Source: Marinimicrobium hydrolyticum (GTDB lineage Bacteria; Pseudomonadota; Gammaproteobacteria; Pseudomonadales; Cellvibrionaceae). From it: DNA of 64,000 nucleotides. Shown here in pieces: positions 44,699 through 52,943 of this stretch. The notes under the pieces are model-generated. The model was not told where the DNA came from. It searched no databases and saw only the letters and a program-made list of their open reading frames with translations. The stretch covers positions 1 through 64,000 of the forward strand of contig NZ_JAVDDU010000003.1 in NCBI RefSeq assembly GCF_030848505.1, written 5' to 3'. The number at the start of each line of letters is the position of its first letter. Position 1 is the stretch's first letter. Made by a program: the position numbers and the translations under genes.

Positions 44699-45742
44699 AT
44701 GAAGCGAATAACGATCATTCTCCTCAGCCTGGTTCTGTATTCCAACGCGGCCGCCGCCGATTCCTTTAAAGTTTGTTGGTCCATTTATGTGGGCTGGATG
44801 CCCTGGGGCTATGGCGAAGAGCAGGGCATCGTCGACAAATGGGCCGACAAGTACGGCATTGAAATCGATGTTGTACAAATCAATGACTATATCGAATCCA
44901 TCAACCAATACAGTGCTGGCCAATTCGATGCCTGCACCATGACCAACATGGACGCCCTCACCATTCCCGCCGCAGGCGGCGTAGACAGTACCGCCTTAAT
45001 TGTGGGTGACTTTTCGGATGGCAACGACGGCGTGATCCTAAAGGGTGAAGACAAAACCCTTAGCGATATTCGCGGCCAGCGAGTCAACCTGGTGGAGCTG
45101 AGCGTATCCCACTACTTGCTCGCACGCGGACTTGAAACCGTGGGTATGACCGAACGGGATGTGCGAGTGGTCAACACCGCCGACGCGGACTTAGTGGCTG
45201 CATTCGGCACCCGCGACGTTACAGCAGTTACCACCTGGAATCCTCTGCTCAACGAAATCCTTAGCCAACCCAACAACACCAAAGTGTTCGATTCCTCTCA
45301 GATTCCCGGTGAGATCATGGATCTGCTGGTGGTCAAAACCGACGTTCTGGAGCAGCACCCCGAGCTGGGCAAAGCGCTGGTGGGAGCCTGGTACGAAATC
45401 ATGAGCCGGATGAGCGATGAAGGTGAAGTGGGTATCGCGGCGCGCACGGCCATGGGTGAGGCTTCGGGTACGGACTTAGCCGGCTATGAAGCCCAGCTGG
45501 CCGCCACTCGTATGTTCTACCAGCCAGAAGAAGCCCTCGAACTGGTCAACAGTAAAGACTTGCTGGAAACCATGCAGCGCGTGGCGGAGTTCTCCTTCGA
45601 ACACGGCCTGCTGGGCGAAGGCGCTGCCAACGCACGCTTTATCGGTATTGAAGCTCCCCAAGGCGTTTACGGCAACACCAATAATATTAAGCTCCGCTTC
45701 AACCCCACGTTCATGCAAATGGCTGCCGACGGCCAGCTGTAG
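44699..45742 (+). CDS. guanidine ABC transporter, substrate-binding protein (NitT/TauT family)
   Basis: 347 residues. A signal peptide ends near A20 (NAAAADS). It is a periplasmic binding protein of the nitrate/taurine class: VCWSIYVGWMPWGYGEEQGI, then FDACTMTNMDALTIPAAGGV and GDFSDGNDGVIL, the segments lining the ligand cleft. Aromatic and acidic residues in the first motif could hold a cation. Guanidine as ligand is inferred from the riboswitch and the enzymes downstream. The gene has TGGAGG 8 bases before the ATG. A short stem (45761-45776) after the stop may raise its level over that of the permease. Confidence 0.88.
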   Translation: MKRITIILLSLVLYSNAAAADSFKVCWSIYVGWMPWGYGEEQGIVDKWADKYGIEIDVVQINDYIESINQYSAGQFDACTMTNMDALTIPAAGGVDSTALIVGDFSDGNDGVILKGEDKTLSDIRGQRVNLVELSVSHYLLARGLETVGMTERDVRVVNTADADLVAAFGTRDVTAVTTWNPLLNEILSQPNNTKVFDSSQIPGEIMDLLVVKTDVLEQHPELGKALVGAWYEIMSRMSDEGEVGIAARTAMGEASGTDLAGYEAQLAATRMFYQPEEALELVNSKDLLETMQRVAEFSFEHGLLGEGAANARFIGIEAPQGVYGNTNNIKLRFNPTFMQMAADGQL

Positions 45743-45760
45743 ATCTGCATTTTCCTATCG

Positions 45761-45776
45761 GGAGGGCTCGCCCTCC
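45761..45776 (+). other. stem-loop between the binding-protein and permease genes
   Basis: GGAGGG, loop CTCG, CCCTCC followed by TTG. Such stems after binding-protein genes protect the upstream mRNA and lower permease expression. Confidence 0.55.
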
Positions 45777-45789
45777 TTGAGGACCTTTT

Positions 45790-46608
45790 ATGAAACGGCT
45801 GATTAATCTCACGCCCTCCCGCCCTGTGCAGGTGCTTCTAGGGCTGCTGCCCTTCGCCCTGCTCATCGTGATTTACATGGTGGCCTCGGATGCGCGCCTG
45901 GAGATAAACCCCGATGACAAGTTACTGCCCAGCTTTTCACAAATGGGCGCCGCCCTGGAGCGTCTCGCCCTGGAGCCAAGCCGGCGCACGGGTGAGTATG
46001 TGTTTTGGCAGGATACCTTGAGCAGTCTGAAGCGTCTGGGCATGGGCATAGCCATAGCGGCCAGCATCGGTTTTACCATCGGTTTGCTCACGGGCGCTCT
46101 GCCCAGTGCTCATGCCCCGCTTGCCCCGCTGTTAACCACAATTTCCCTTGTACCGCCCTTGGCGCTACTGCCCATTCTATTTATTGTCTTCGGGTTGGGA
46201 GAACTGTCAAAAGTAGCGCTGATCGCCATAGGCGTAGCGCCGTTTATTGCTCGGGATATACAGCGATGCACGCTGGAGATTCCGCGCGAACAGCTGATCA
46301 AGGCACAAACCTTGGGCGCCTCCAGCTGGCAAATCATTGTGCGAGTGCTCATCCCTCAGTTGCTGCCGCGTCTTATCAACGCCGTACGTCTGTCGCTTGG
46401 CGCAGGCTGGCTATTTCTCATCGCATCTGAAGCCATTGCCTCCACGGACGGACTTGGCTACCGAATCTTCTTGGTGCGCCGCTACATGTCCATGGACGTG
46501 ATACTGCCCTACGTGGCTTGGATCACCTTCTTGGCCTTCACCCTGGATTGGCTGCTGGCGCAACTGAGCCGATGCTGCTTCACCTGGCACCATCAAGGAG
46601 GCGCTTGA
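45790..46608 (+). CDS. guanidine ABC transporter, permease
   Basis: 272 residues with about six hydrophobic helices and the inner-membrane permease loop (EAA-type motif) IPREQLIKAQTLGASSWQIIVRVLIPQLLPRL (quoted in parts; the core is KAQTLGASSWQII). It belongs to the NitT/TauT/SsuC class. It would form the membrane channel for the binding protein upstream and ATPase downstream. The stop is 2 bp before the ATPase start, so the two are co-translated. Confidence 0.9.
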   Translation: MKRLINLTPSRPVQVLLGLLPFALLIVIYMVASDARLEINPDDKLLPSFSQMGAALERLALEPSRRTGEYVFWQDTLSSLKRLGMGIAIAASIGFTIGLLTGALPSAHAPLAPLLTTISLVPPLALLPILFIVFGLGELSKVALIAIGVAPFIARDIQRCTLEIPREQLIKAQTLGASSWQIIVRVLIPQLLPRLINAVRLSLGAGWLFLIASEAIASTDGLGYRIFLVRRYMSMDVILPYVAWITFLAFTLDWLLAQLSRCCFTWHHQGGA

Positions 46609-46610
46609 GC

Positions 46611-47417
46611 ATGTCCGAACAACCGATGATTAAAGCGCGCAACCTGTGGAAACACTACGGCGACAACACCGTACTGGAGCGTATCAATGTACAGGTACAC
46701 GCCGGCGAGTTTATTACCATGGTCGGAGCATCGGGCTGTGGTAAAAGCACGTTCTTAAAAATGTTGTTGGGCATGGAGTCGCCCACATACGGTGAGCTGC
46801 TTCTGGATGACAAGCCCATTCCCGACGAGCCGGATCAAAGCCGGGGAATTGTTTTTCAACAATACTCGGTCTTTCCGCATTTAACGGTTTTGAAAAACGT
46901 CATTATTGCCCGCGAGTTCGAGCACTCCCCGTTGCTCGGCAAGTTGTTTGGCTCCGCGCGCCGACAAGTGCATGAAGAAGCGACCGAACTCCTGGAGACT
47001 GTGGGCTTGGCTGACGCCGCCAACAAGTACCCGCACGAGCTTTCAGGTGGTATGCGCCAACGCCTGGCCATCGCCCAGGCATTGATTCGCAGGCCGCGCA
47101 TTCTCCTTTTGGATGAACCGTTCGGCGCTCTGGACCCGGGCATTCGCAACGACATGCACATACTGATTCGCCAGCTATGGCGCAAACACCAGCTGACGGT
47201 CTTTATGGTCACGCACGACATCAAAGAGGGCTTTTCCCTGGGAACCCGCCTGTGGGTATTCGACAAGCTACGCCGGGACAACCAAGCGCCGGAGGCTTAT
47301 GGAGCCAGCATCACGTACGACATTCCAGTGGGGCGCGCAGATCCCGAAGAGTTGGAAAAACTGACCGGCCTACACGATCCCAGCCCCGTGCTACTGCGTC
47401 AGGCAAGCGACTCTTGA
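46611..47417 (+). CDS. guanidine ABC transporter, ATP-binding protein
   Basis: 268 residues from the ATG at 46611, with GGAGG upstream; the frame is open further back inside the permease gene but that is overlap. Walker A GASGCGKST is at 39-47, the signature motif is LSGGMRQRLAIAQ, and Walker B is ILLLDEPFGALD, followed by a switch His in MVTHDIKEG. It energises the importer. The class is the TauB/SsuB type, and the family usually carries urea, taurine or nitrate analogues. Confidence 0.93.
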   Translation: MSEQPMIKARNLWKHYGDNTVLERINVQVHAGEFITMVGASGCGKSTFLKMLLGMESPTYGELLLDDKPIPDEPDQSRGIVFQQYSVFPHLTVLKNVIIAREFEHSPLLGKLFGSARRQVHEEATELLETVGLADAANKYPHELSGGMRQRLAIAQALIRRPRILLLDEPFGALDPGIRNDMHILIRQLWRKHQLTVFMVTHDIKEGFSLGTRLWVFDKLRRDNQAPEAYGASITYDIPVGRADPEELEKLTGLHDPSPVLLRQASDS

Positions 47418-47437
47418 GCGATAGGAGACAAACACAC

Positions 47438-48172
47438 ATGAGTACACAGTTTTATCAAACCACTCTGCCGGGCAATGGCCACTGGTCACTGCACATGCGC
47501 CGGGGCAGCGAGTTAACCATGACGGACCTGGAAGGTGGTGCCAATGTCGGAATGGTGTTTTTTAACCCAGAACTGCTCATGGAGCGTTACAACGCGCCCG
47601 ATACATTAAAGTGTCAACACACCTTTAAACTCCAGCGGGGCAATTGTCTCTACTCGGACATGGGCCGAGTGTTTGCCTCCATCGTGCATGACGATTTGGG
47701 CTGGCACGATACGGTGTGCGGCAACATGAACTCAGCTCAGGTTTTGGAACGCTGGGGCGAGCGAAACTATCAAGAACAGCGCAATGACTGGCTGCAAAAC
47801 GGTAACGACGCCTTTTTGGTGGAGCTGGCCAAGTACGGCCTAAGCGCCCGCGATCTTCCCGCGAACATCAACTGGTTCAGTAAAGTCGCCAGTGACGACG
47901 CAGGCAAAATCCAGCTGGACAGCAGCGCTTCAAAAGCTGGCCAGCAGCTAAGCCTGCGTTTTGAAATGGATACGTTGGTCGTACTGCATACCTGCCCGCA
48001 CCCGCTCAACCGATCGGAAACGTATCCTCGCAAGCCCGTCCAGTTCGAACTTGGCCGAGCCAAACCGGTTTCCGCTGATGATTATTGCATGAACTTCCGC
48101 CCGGAAAACCGGCGCGGTTTTGCCAACAATGCCCTTTACTACAATGAAGCACTCCCCACGGGGGAGCTGTAA
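47438..48172 (+). CDS. carboxyguanidine deiminase subunit (DUF1989, urea carboxylase-associated)
   Basis: 244 residues from the ATG at 47438, with AGGAG 8-12 bases before. It is the larger of the paired DUF1989 proteins that accompany urea/guanidine carboxylases. The conserved metal-binding-like region is [14 protein letters not shown] (near 85-98), and [15 protein letters not shown]-type text is here [11 protein letters not shown]. In guanidine users the two subunits together remove ammonia from carboxyguanidine to give allophanate. Which subunit is called A or B I cannot state. It lies 20 bp after the ATPase gene and 13 bp before its partner. Confidence 0.88.
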   Translation: MSTQFYQTTLPGNGHWSLHMRRGSELTMTDLEGGANVGMVFFNPELLMERYNAPDTLKCQHTFKLQRGNCLYSDMGRVFASIVHDDLGWHDTVCGNMNSAQVLERWGERNYQEQRNDWLQNGNDAFLVELAKYGLSARDLPANINWFSKVASDDAGKIQLDSSASKAGQQLSLRFEMDTLVVLHTCPHPLNRSETYPRKPVQFELGRAKPVSADDYCMNFRPENRRGFANNALYYNEALPTGEL

Positions 48173-48185
48173 GGAGAGTATCCCT

Positions 48186-48827
48186 ATGTCACTCATAGAG
48201 AGTTCACTGGATCCCGCGAGCAGCATCGCCCGTCACTGGGTCGGGGCTGGCGATTATTACCTCGGAAAAATTCACCGAGGCCAAACACTGCGCATCCTTG
48301 ATCTGGAAGGCAACCAGGCGGCCGATGCACTGTTCTACAACGCAGAGGATCCCGCCGAACACTACAGCGCGATGAATACGATTCAGGCGCAGGGCAACCT
48401 CTACCTGAGCGCCGGCAGCACTCTTCTTTCGAACAGCAACCGACCACTTCTGGATATTGTGGCCGACACCTGTGGACGGCACGACACCTTGGGCGGTGCC
48501 TGCGCCACGGAAAGCAACACCGTGCGTTACGATCTGGAAAAACGCTGCATGCATGCGTGCCGGGATAGTTGGATGCTGGCCATTGCGGAACATCCGGAAT
48601 ACGGTATTCATAAGCGAGATATTTCCCACAACATAAACTTTTTCATGAACGTTCCAGTGACGCCCGAAGGGGGGCTGACGTTTGAGGACGGTATCTCGGC
48701 GCCGGGCAAATACGTAGAACTGAAAGCGAAAATGGACATAGTGATTCTGTTGTCCAACTGCCCCCAGTTGAACAACCCATGTAACGGCTATAACCCCACG
48801 CCGTTGGAGTTGATTGTTTGGAATTGA
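48186..48827 (+). CDS. carboxyguanidine deiminase subunit (DUF1989, second)
   Basis: 213 residues from the ATG at 48186, with AAGGAG before it. The smaller DUF1989 partner: [33 protein letters not shown] (quoted in parts), then [21 protein letters not shown] with the Cys/His/Asp set matching that of the larger subunit, then [13 protein letters not shown]. It is paired with the upstream gene; the two are homologous and probably arose by duplication. It ends with a short tandem repeat region and then a 26-bp-arm hairpin before the carboxylase gene. Confidence 0.88.
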   Translation: MSLIESSLDPASSIARHWVGAGDYYLGKIHRGQTLRILDLEGNQAADALFYNAEDPAEHYSAMNTIQAQGNLYLSAGSTLLSNSNRPLLDIVADTCGRHDTLGGACATESNTVRYDLEKRCMHACRDSWMLAIAEHPEYGIHKRDISHNINFFMNVPVTPEGGLTFEDGISAPGKYVELKAKMDIVILLSNCPQLNNPCNGYNPTPLELIVWN

Positions 48828-48852
48828 TTGTTGGAATTGATTGTTGGAATTG
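48812..48852 (+). repeat. 13-14-bp tandem repeat at the end of the second DUF1989 gene
   Basis: TTGGAATTGATTG-type units are repeated about three times with a partial fourth, starting within the last codons of the gene and running past its stop. Slippage here may alter the C-terminus of the protein. Confidence 0.7.
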
Positions 48853-48854
48853 GG

Positions 48855-48975
48855 TGGAAAGGAAAGGATACCCTGCGTTTTGAGACACGCTGTAAATACA
48901 TCCCTGTACGCTCCGCGTCGGCTTCCTGCCTCCGAGGGTCTCAAAACGCAGGGTATCCTTTCCTGGCAAGTACGG
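48855..48975 (+). repeat. long hairpin repeat, copy 5
   Basis: The arms at 48861-48886 and 48938-48963 are a perfect 26-base inverted repeat (GGAAAGGATACCCTGCGTTT plus TGAGAC). The core is CACGCTGTAAATACATCCC then TGTACGCTC, matching copy 1 best. The inner stem is imperfect (CGTCGGC against GCCTCCG). Unlike the other copies, this one sits inside an apparent operon, between the deiminase and carboxylase genes, so it would form a large hairpin in the polycistronic mRNA. Confidence 0.85.
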
Positions 48976-49120
48976 AGTGTACATCAAGACACTGGGATCC
49001 TTTCCTAAGCATCCAGCAGTTAGTGGCCAGAGTCGAATATTGACTTGAAAAGTAACAACCATAACTTCAGTGGACGACCACTGTCGAACAGTTGCGCGGG
49101 ACGGCCCGCCCGGAAAAGCC

Positions 49121-52100
49121 ATGTTTACTAAAGTACTGATCGCCAACCGCGGCGCCATCGCCACACGGATCATTCGGACTCTTAAAAAACTTAACGTAAA
49201 ATCGGTAGCCGTCTATGCTCAAGCGGATGCCGACAGCCTGCATGTTCGCCACGCTGACGAGGCATTCTGTTTAGGAGAAGGCGGCGCAACCGACACTTAC
49301 CTGGACAAAGAAAAAATCATCGCCCTCGCTCGGGAAACCGGCGCTGAAGCGATACATCCGGGTTATGGATTTCTCAGTGAAAACGCGGACTTTGTGCGTC
49401 AGTGCGAAGCGGCTGGACTGGTCTTTATTGGCCCAAGGCCTGAGCAGATGCTGGACTTCGGCCTCAAACATCGTGCCCGTGATTTGGCACGGCAGGCCAA
49501 TGTGCCCCTGCTGCCGGGTACAGAACTTCTAAAAGATTCTGCGCAAGCCCTCCAGGCCGCCAGCGATATTGGCTACCCGGTCATGTTGAAAACCACCGCC
49601 GGCGGCGGTGGTATCGGTATGCAATTGTGTCATGGCGAAGAAGAACTCAACGCAGCTTTCGACAGCGTGAAACGGATGGGCGCCAATAACTTTTCCGACG
49701 ACGGCGTGTTCTTGGAAAAATTTATCGCTCGAGCCCGTCACATCGAAGTTCAAGGCTTTGGGGATGGCGCTGGAAAAGCTTTGGCCCTGGGTGAGCGCGA
49801 CTGCTCCAGTCAGCGGCGCAACCAGAAAGTGGTTGAAGAGTGCCCCGCACCCAACCTTCCTGACGCACTGCGCCAACAAATGCTAGCCACCGCCGAGCAG
49901 CTGCTGTCTCAAAGCCAATATCGAAACGCGGGCACGGTTGAATTTATTTATGACCAGGACGACCAGGCGTTTTATTTCCTAGAGGTGAATACCCGCTTAC
50001 AAGTTGAGCACGGCGTTACCGAAGAAGTCTGGGGCGTGGATTTGGTTGAGTGGATGCTGAGCCAGGCCGCTGGAGAGTTACCGGACCTCGAAACCCTACG
50101 CGCGCAACTGAACCCCAAAGGTCATGCGATTCAAGTTCGCCTCTACGCTGAAGATCCCGCGCGGGATTTCCAACCGTGCGCGGGCTTGCTGTCGCAGGTG
50201 ATATGGCCAACCGAAGCACCGGGTGTGCGCATCGACCATTGGGTTGAATCCGGACTGGAAGTACCCGCATTTTTTGATCCCATGCTGGCCAAAGTCATTG
50301 TCTATGCTGAAGACCGTAAAAAGGCTTTGGGCAAGTTGGAGCAGACACTGCACGACAGCAGTCTCTACGGCATCGAAACCAATCTCGGTTACCTAAAAAC
50401 GTTACTGCGTGATCCAGTACTCGTCGAAGGTCGAATGACCACCCGGTACCTGAACGAGTTTGTATATCAGCCAGCGCGCATTGAAGTGCTTTCGGGTGGT
50501 ACTCAGACCACCATTCAGGATTATCCCGGACGCAGTGGTTATTGGCATGTGGGGCTGCCACCCTCAGGACCTTTCGACAACTATTCCCTGCGTATTGGCA
50601 ATCGCCTGTTGAATAATTCCGAACGAGCGGCGGGGCTTGAGATTACTCTTCAGGGGCCGCGCCTGACATTTACGGGCGATACCACTATTGCCCTGACCGG
50701 CGCCGACATTGAAGCGCAGTTGGATGGTGAAACCATTCCCCTTTGGCAAACCGTGTCCGTAAAAGCAGGGCAGCAATTAAGTTTGGGTCGCATTAAAACC
50801 AGCGGCGCTCGGGCCTATTTGTGTATTGCCGGGGGTATTCAATGCCCGGATTACCTGGGCGCCAAGGCCACTTTTACGCTCGGCCAGTTTGGCGGTCACA
50901 ACGGTCGTGCCTTACGGGCCGGAGATGTCCTGGCCTTGGATGCCAACACCGCGAAAGTGCCCGAATGTACAGCGCCGGAAACGCTCAAACCTGTGATCGA
51001 AAACCACTGGGAACTGCGGGTGATTTACGGTCCCCACGGTGCGCCCGACTTTTTCACCGCAGAAGATATTAAAACGTTTTTTACCCACAACTGGGAAGTA
51101 CATTACAACTCCAGTCGCACCGGTGTACGCCTTATAGGCCCCAAACCTAAATGGGCGCGTGAGTCAGGGGGCGAAGCCGGCATGCACCCCTCCAACATTC
51201 ATGACAATGCTTACGCATTTGGGACCGTGGATTTCACCGGTGATATGCCGGTGATCTTGGGCCCGGATGGTCCCTCTCTCGGAGGCTTCGTTTGCCCGGC
51301 GACGGTGATCACGGCGGATTTGTGGAAGCTGGGCCAACTGCGCGCTGGCGATACCCTGCGCTTCATACCGGTCGACTTGCCCGACGCGGTCAAGCTGGAG
51401 GCCCACCGCGAAACGACGCTGGCCAAGCTTACCGACGCCTCAGAGCCGGCCATAGAGCCACAGCCATTAGACCAATTATCCAGTCCGATTTTGGCGAAAC
51501 TGGACGCCGCGCAATACGGTGAAGAGATTGTGTATCGCGCTGCGGGGGATCACTTTCTACTGGTGGAGTACGGCCCCCTGGAGCTGGATATCCGCCTGCG
51601 GTTTCGCGCTCACGCGCTGATGCAGTGGCTGGAGCAAAATCCTCTACCCGGCTTGCGCGAACTCACTCCAGGCATACGCAGTTTGCAGATCCACTACAAT
51701 AGCCAGCAACTATCGGCTGCTCACCTCATTGAGCATTTGCAGGGTGGCGAAGCGGCCTTGGCCGGCCAGCTCGACGAACTCAGTTTGCCTTCCCGCATTG
51801 TGCATATACCTTTAAGCTGGGACGACGAAGCCTGTCAGTTAGCGATTCAGAAGTATCAGCAGTCAGTACGGCAGAATGCCCCCTGGTGCCCAAGCAACCT
51901 AGAGTTTATTCGGCGCATTAACGGCCTGGAGAGCATCGATGAGGTGAAACGCATCGTGTTCGATGCGTCGTATCTGGTGATGGGCCTGGGGGATGTGTAC
52001 TTGGGGGCTCCCGTGGCTACACCGCTGGACCCAAGGCATCGATTGGTCACCACCAAGTACAACCCCGCGCGCACCTGGACGGCGGAAAACTCCGTTGGCA

Positions 52101-52735
52101 TCGGAGGCGCTTACTTGTGTATTTACGGCATGGAAGGTCCAGGTGGCTACCAGTTTGTGGGCCGGACCTTACAAATGTGGAACCGCTACCGAAAGACCGA
52201 AGCTTTCGAAAATCCCTGGCTGTTGCGCTTCTTCGATCAAATTCGCTTTTACGAAGTCAGCGGCGACGAGCTGCAACAAATTCGCCGTGATTTTCCCGTA
52301 GGCCGATACCCCATAAAGATTGAGCAGACTCAATTCAGCCTGAGCGACTATCAAGACTTTGTCGAACAGAACCAGGAAGAGATCGCCCACCTGGGAGCCA
52401 GTCGTCAACAGGCTTTCGATGAGGAACTGGCGCGCTGGCACGCCGATGGACAGTTCGATTATCAACCTCCAGAGACACCGAGCGATGACTCCGAAGAAGA
52501 AATTCCGGAGGACGCCATTCGAGTCGACAGTTCTGTTTCCGGTAGTGTCTGGCAAACCCAAGTGGACGTGGGTCAGCGAGTGGAAGCCGGTACTGTCTTG
52601 CTGGTGTTGGAGTCAATGAAAATGGAAATCAGCATTACGGCGCCGTGCGCTGGCCGGGTCACCCAGATGCTAAAAGGTCAAGGAGCACGCGTCGAAGCGG
52701 GCCAAACCCTCGTGGTACTCACCGAAGACCACTGA
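49121..52735 (+). CDS. urea/guanidine carboxylase (biotin-dependent)
   Basis: 1204 residues from the ATG at 49121 (MFTKVLIANRGAIATRIIR). Domains in order: biotin carboxylase (about 1-450; ATP-grasp Gly-rich KTTAGGGGIGMQ, FLEVNTRLQVEHGVTE); KipA/allophanate hydrolase subunit 2-like carboxyltransferase half (about 455-760; TTIQDYPGRSGYWHVGLPPSGPFDN, quoted in parts); subunit 1-like half (about 800-1060; VEYGPLELDIRLRF); and a biotinyl domain with K1167 in LESMKMEIS. It uses ATP and bicarbonate to carboxylate urea or guanidine. Guanidine is favoured because of the ykkC riboswitch and DUF1989 genes; the published Asp/Asn specificity residue I cannot place. There is no allophanate hydrolase domain or gene. 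Confidence 0.93.
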   Translation: MFTKVLIANRGAIATRIIRTLKKLNVKSVAVYAQADADSLHVRHADEAFCLGEGGATDTYLDKEKIIALARETGAEAIHPGYGFLSENADFVRQCEAAGLVFIGPRPEQMLDFGLKHRARDLARQANVPLLPGTELLKDSAQALQAASDIGYPVMLKTTAGGGGIGMQLCHGEEELNAAFDSVKRMGANNFSDDGVFLEKFIARARHIEVQGFGDGAGKALALGERDCSSQRRNQKVVEECPAPNLPDALRQQMLATAEQLLSQSQYRNAGTVEFIYDQDDQAFYFLEVNTRLQVEHGVTEEVWGVDLVEWMLSQAAGELPDLETLRAQLNPKGHAIQVRLYAEDPARDFQPCAGLLSQVIWPTEAPGVRIDHWVESGLEVPAFFDPMLAKVIVYAEDRKKALGKLEQTLHDSSLYGIETNLGYLKTLLRDPVLVEGRMTTRYLNEFVYQPARIEVLSGGTQTTIQDYPGRSGYWHVGLPPSGPFDNYSLRIGNRLLNNSERAAGLEITLQGPRLTFTGDTTIALTGADIEAQLDGETIPLWQTVSVKAGQQLSLGRIKTSGARAYLCIAGGIQCPDYLGAKATFTLGQFGGHNGRALRAGDVLALDANTAKVPECTAPETLKPVIENHWELRVIYGPHGAPDFFTAEDIKTFFTHNWEVHYNSSRTGVRLIGPKPKWARESGGEAGMHPSNIHDNAYAFGTVDFTGDMPVILGPDGPSLGGFVCPATVITADLWKLGQLRAGDTLRFIPVDLPDAVKLEAHRETTLAKLTDASEPAIEPQPLDQLSSPILAKLDAAQYGEEIVYRAAGDHFLLVEYGPLELDIRLRFRAHALMQWLEQNPLPGLRELTPGIRSLQIHYNSQQLSAAHLIEHLQGGEAALAGQLDELSLPSRIVHIPLSWDDEACQLAIQKYQQSVRQNAPWCPSNLEFIRRINGLESIDEVKRIVFDASYLVMGLGDVYLGAPVATPLDPRHRLVTTKYNPARTWTAENSVGIGGAYLCIYGMEGPGGYQFVGRTLQMWNRYRKTEAFENPWLLRFFDQIRFYEVSGDELQQIRRDFPVGRYPIKIEQTQFSLSDYQDFVEQNQEEIAHLGASRQQAFDEELARWHADGQFDYQPPETPSDDSEEEIPEDAIRVDSSVSGSVWQTQVDVGQRVEAGTVLLVLESMKMEISITAPCAGRVTQMLKGQGARVEAGQTLVVLTEDH

Positions 52736-52757
52736 CGAATCTCTCCACCTAACCCTG

Positions 52758-52802
52758 CGCCTTCATCTTGATTTCTCTCAAGATGAAGGCGTTTTTTTTT
52801 GG
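52758..52802 (+). terminator. intrinsic terminator after the guanidine operon
   Basis: CGCCTTCATCTTGA pairs with TCAAGATGAAGGCG around a short loop, followed by nine T. It closes the operon 22 bp after the carboxylase stop. Confidence 0.95.
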
Positions 52803-52943
52803 TCAAATACTTGTGCTGAACAATGATTTTTTAATTTTTACAGAATTTAATCACAATTAATTGTGATCCAAAATTTTGTCCCCCGCGTAAAGCCTCTGGG
52901 TAGTCCTTAGATTAACAACATACTACAACCAGGAGCTATACCG

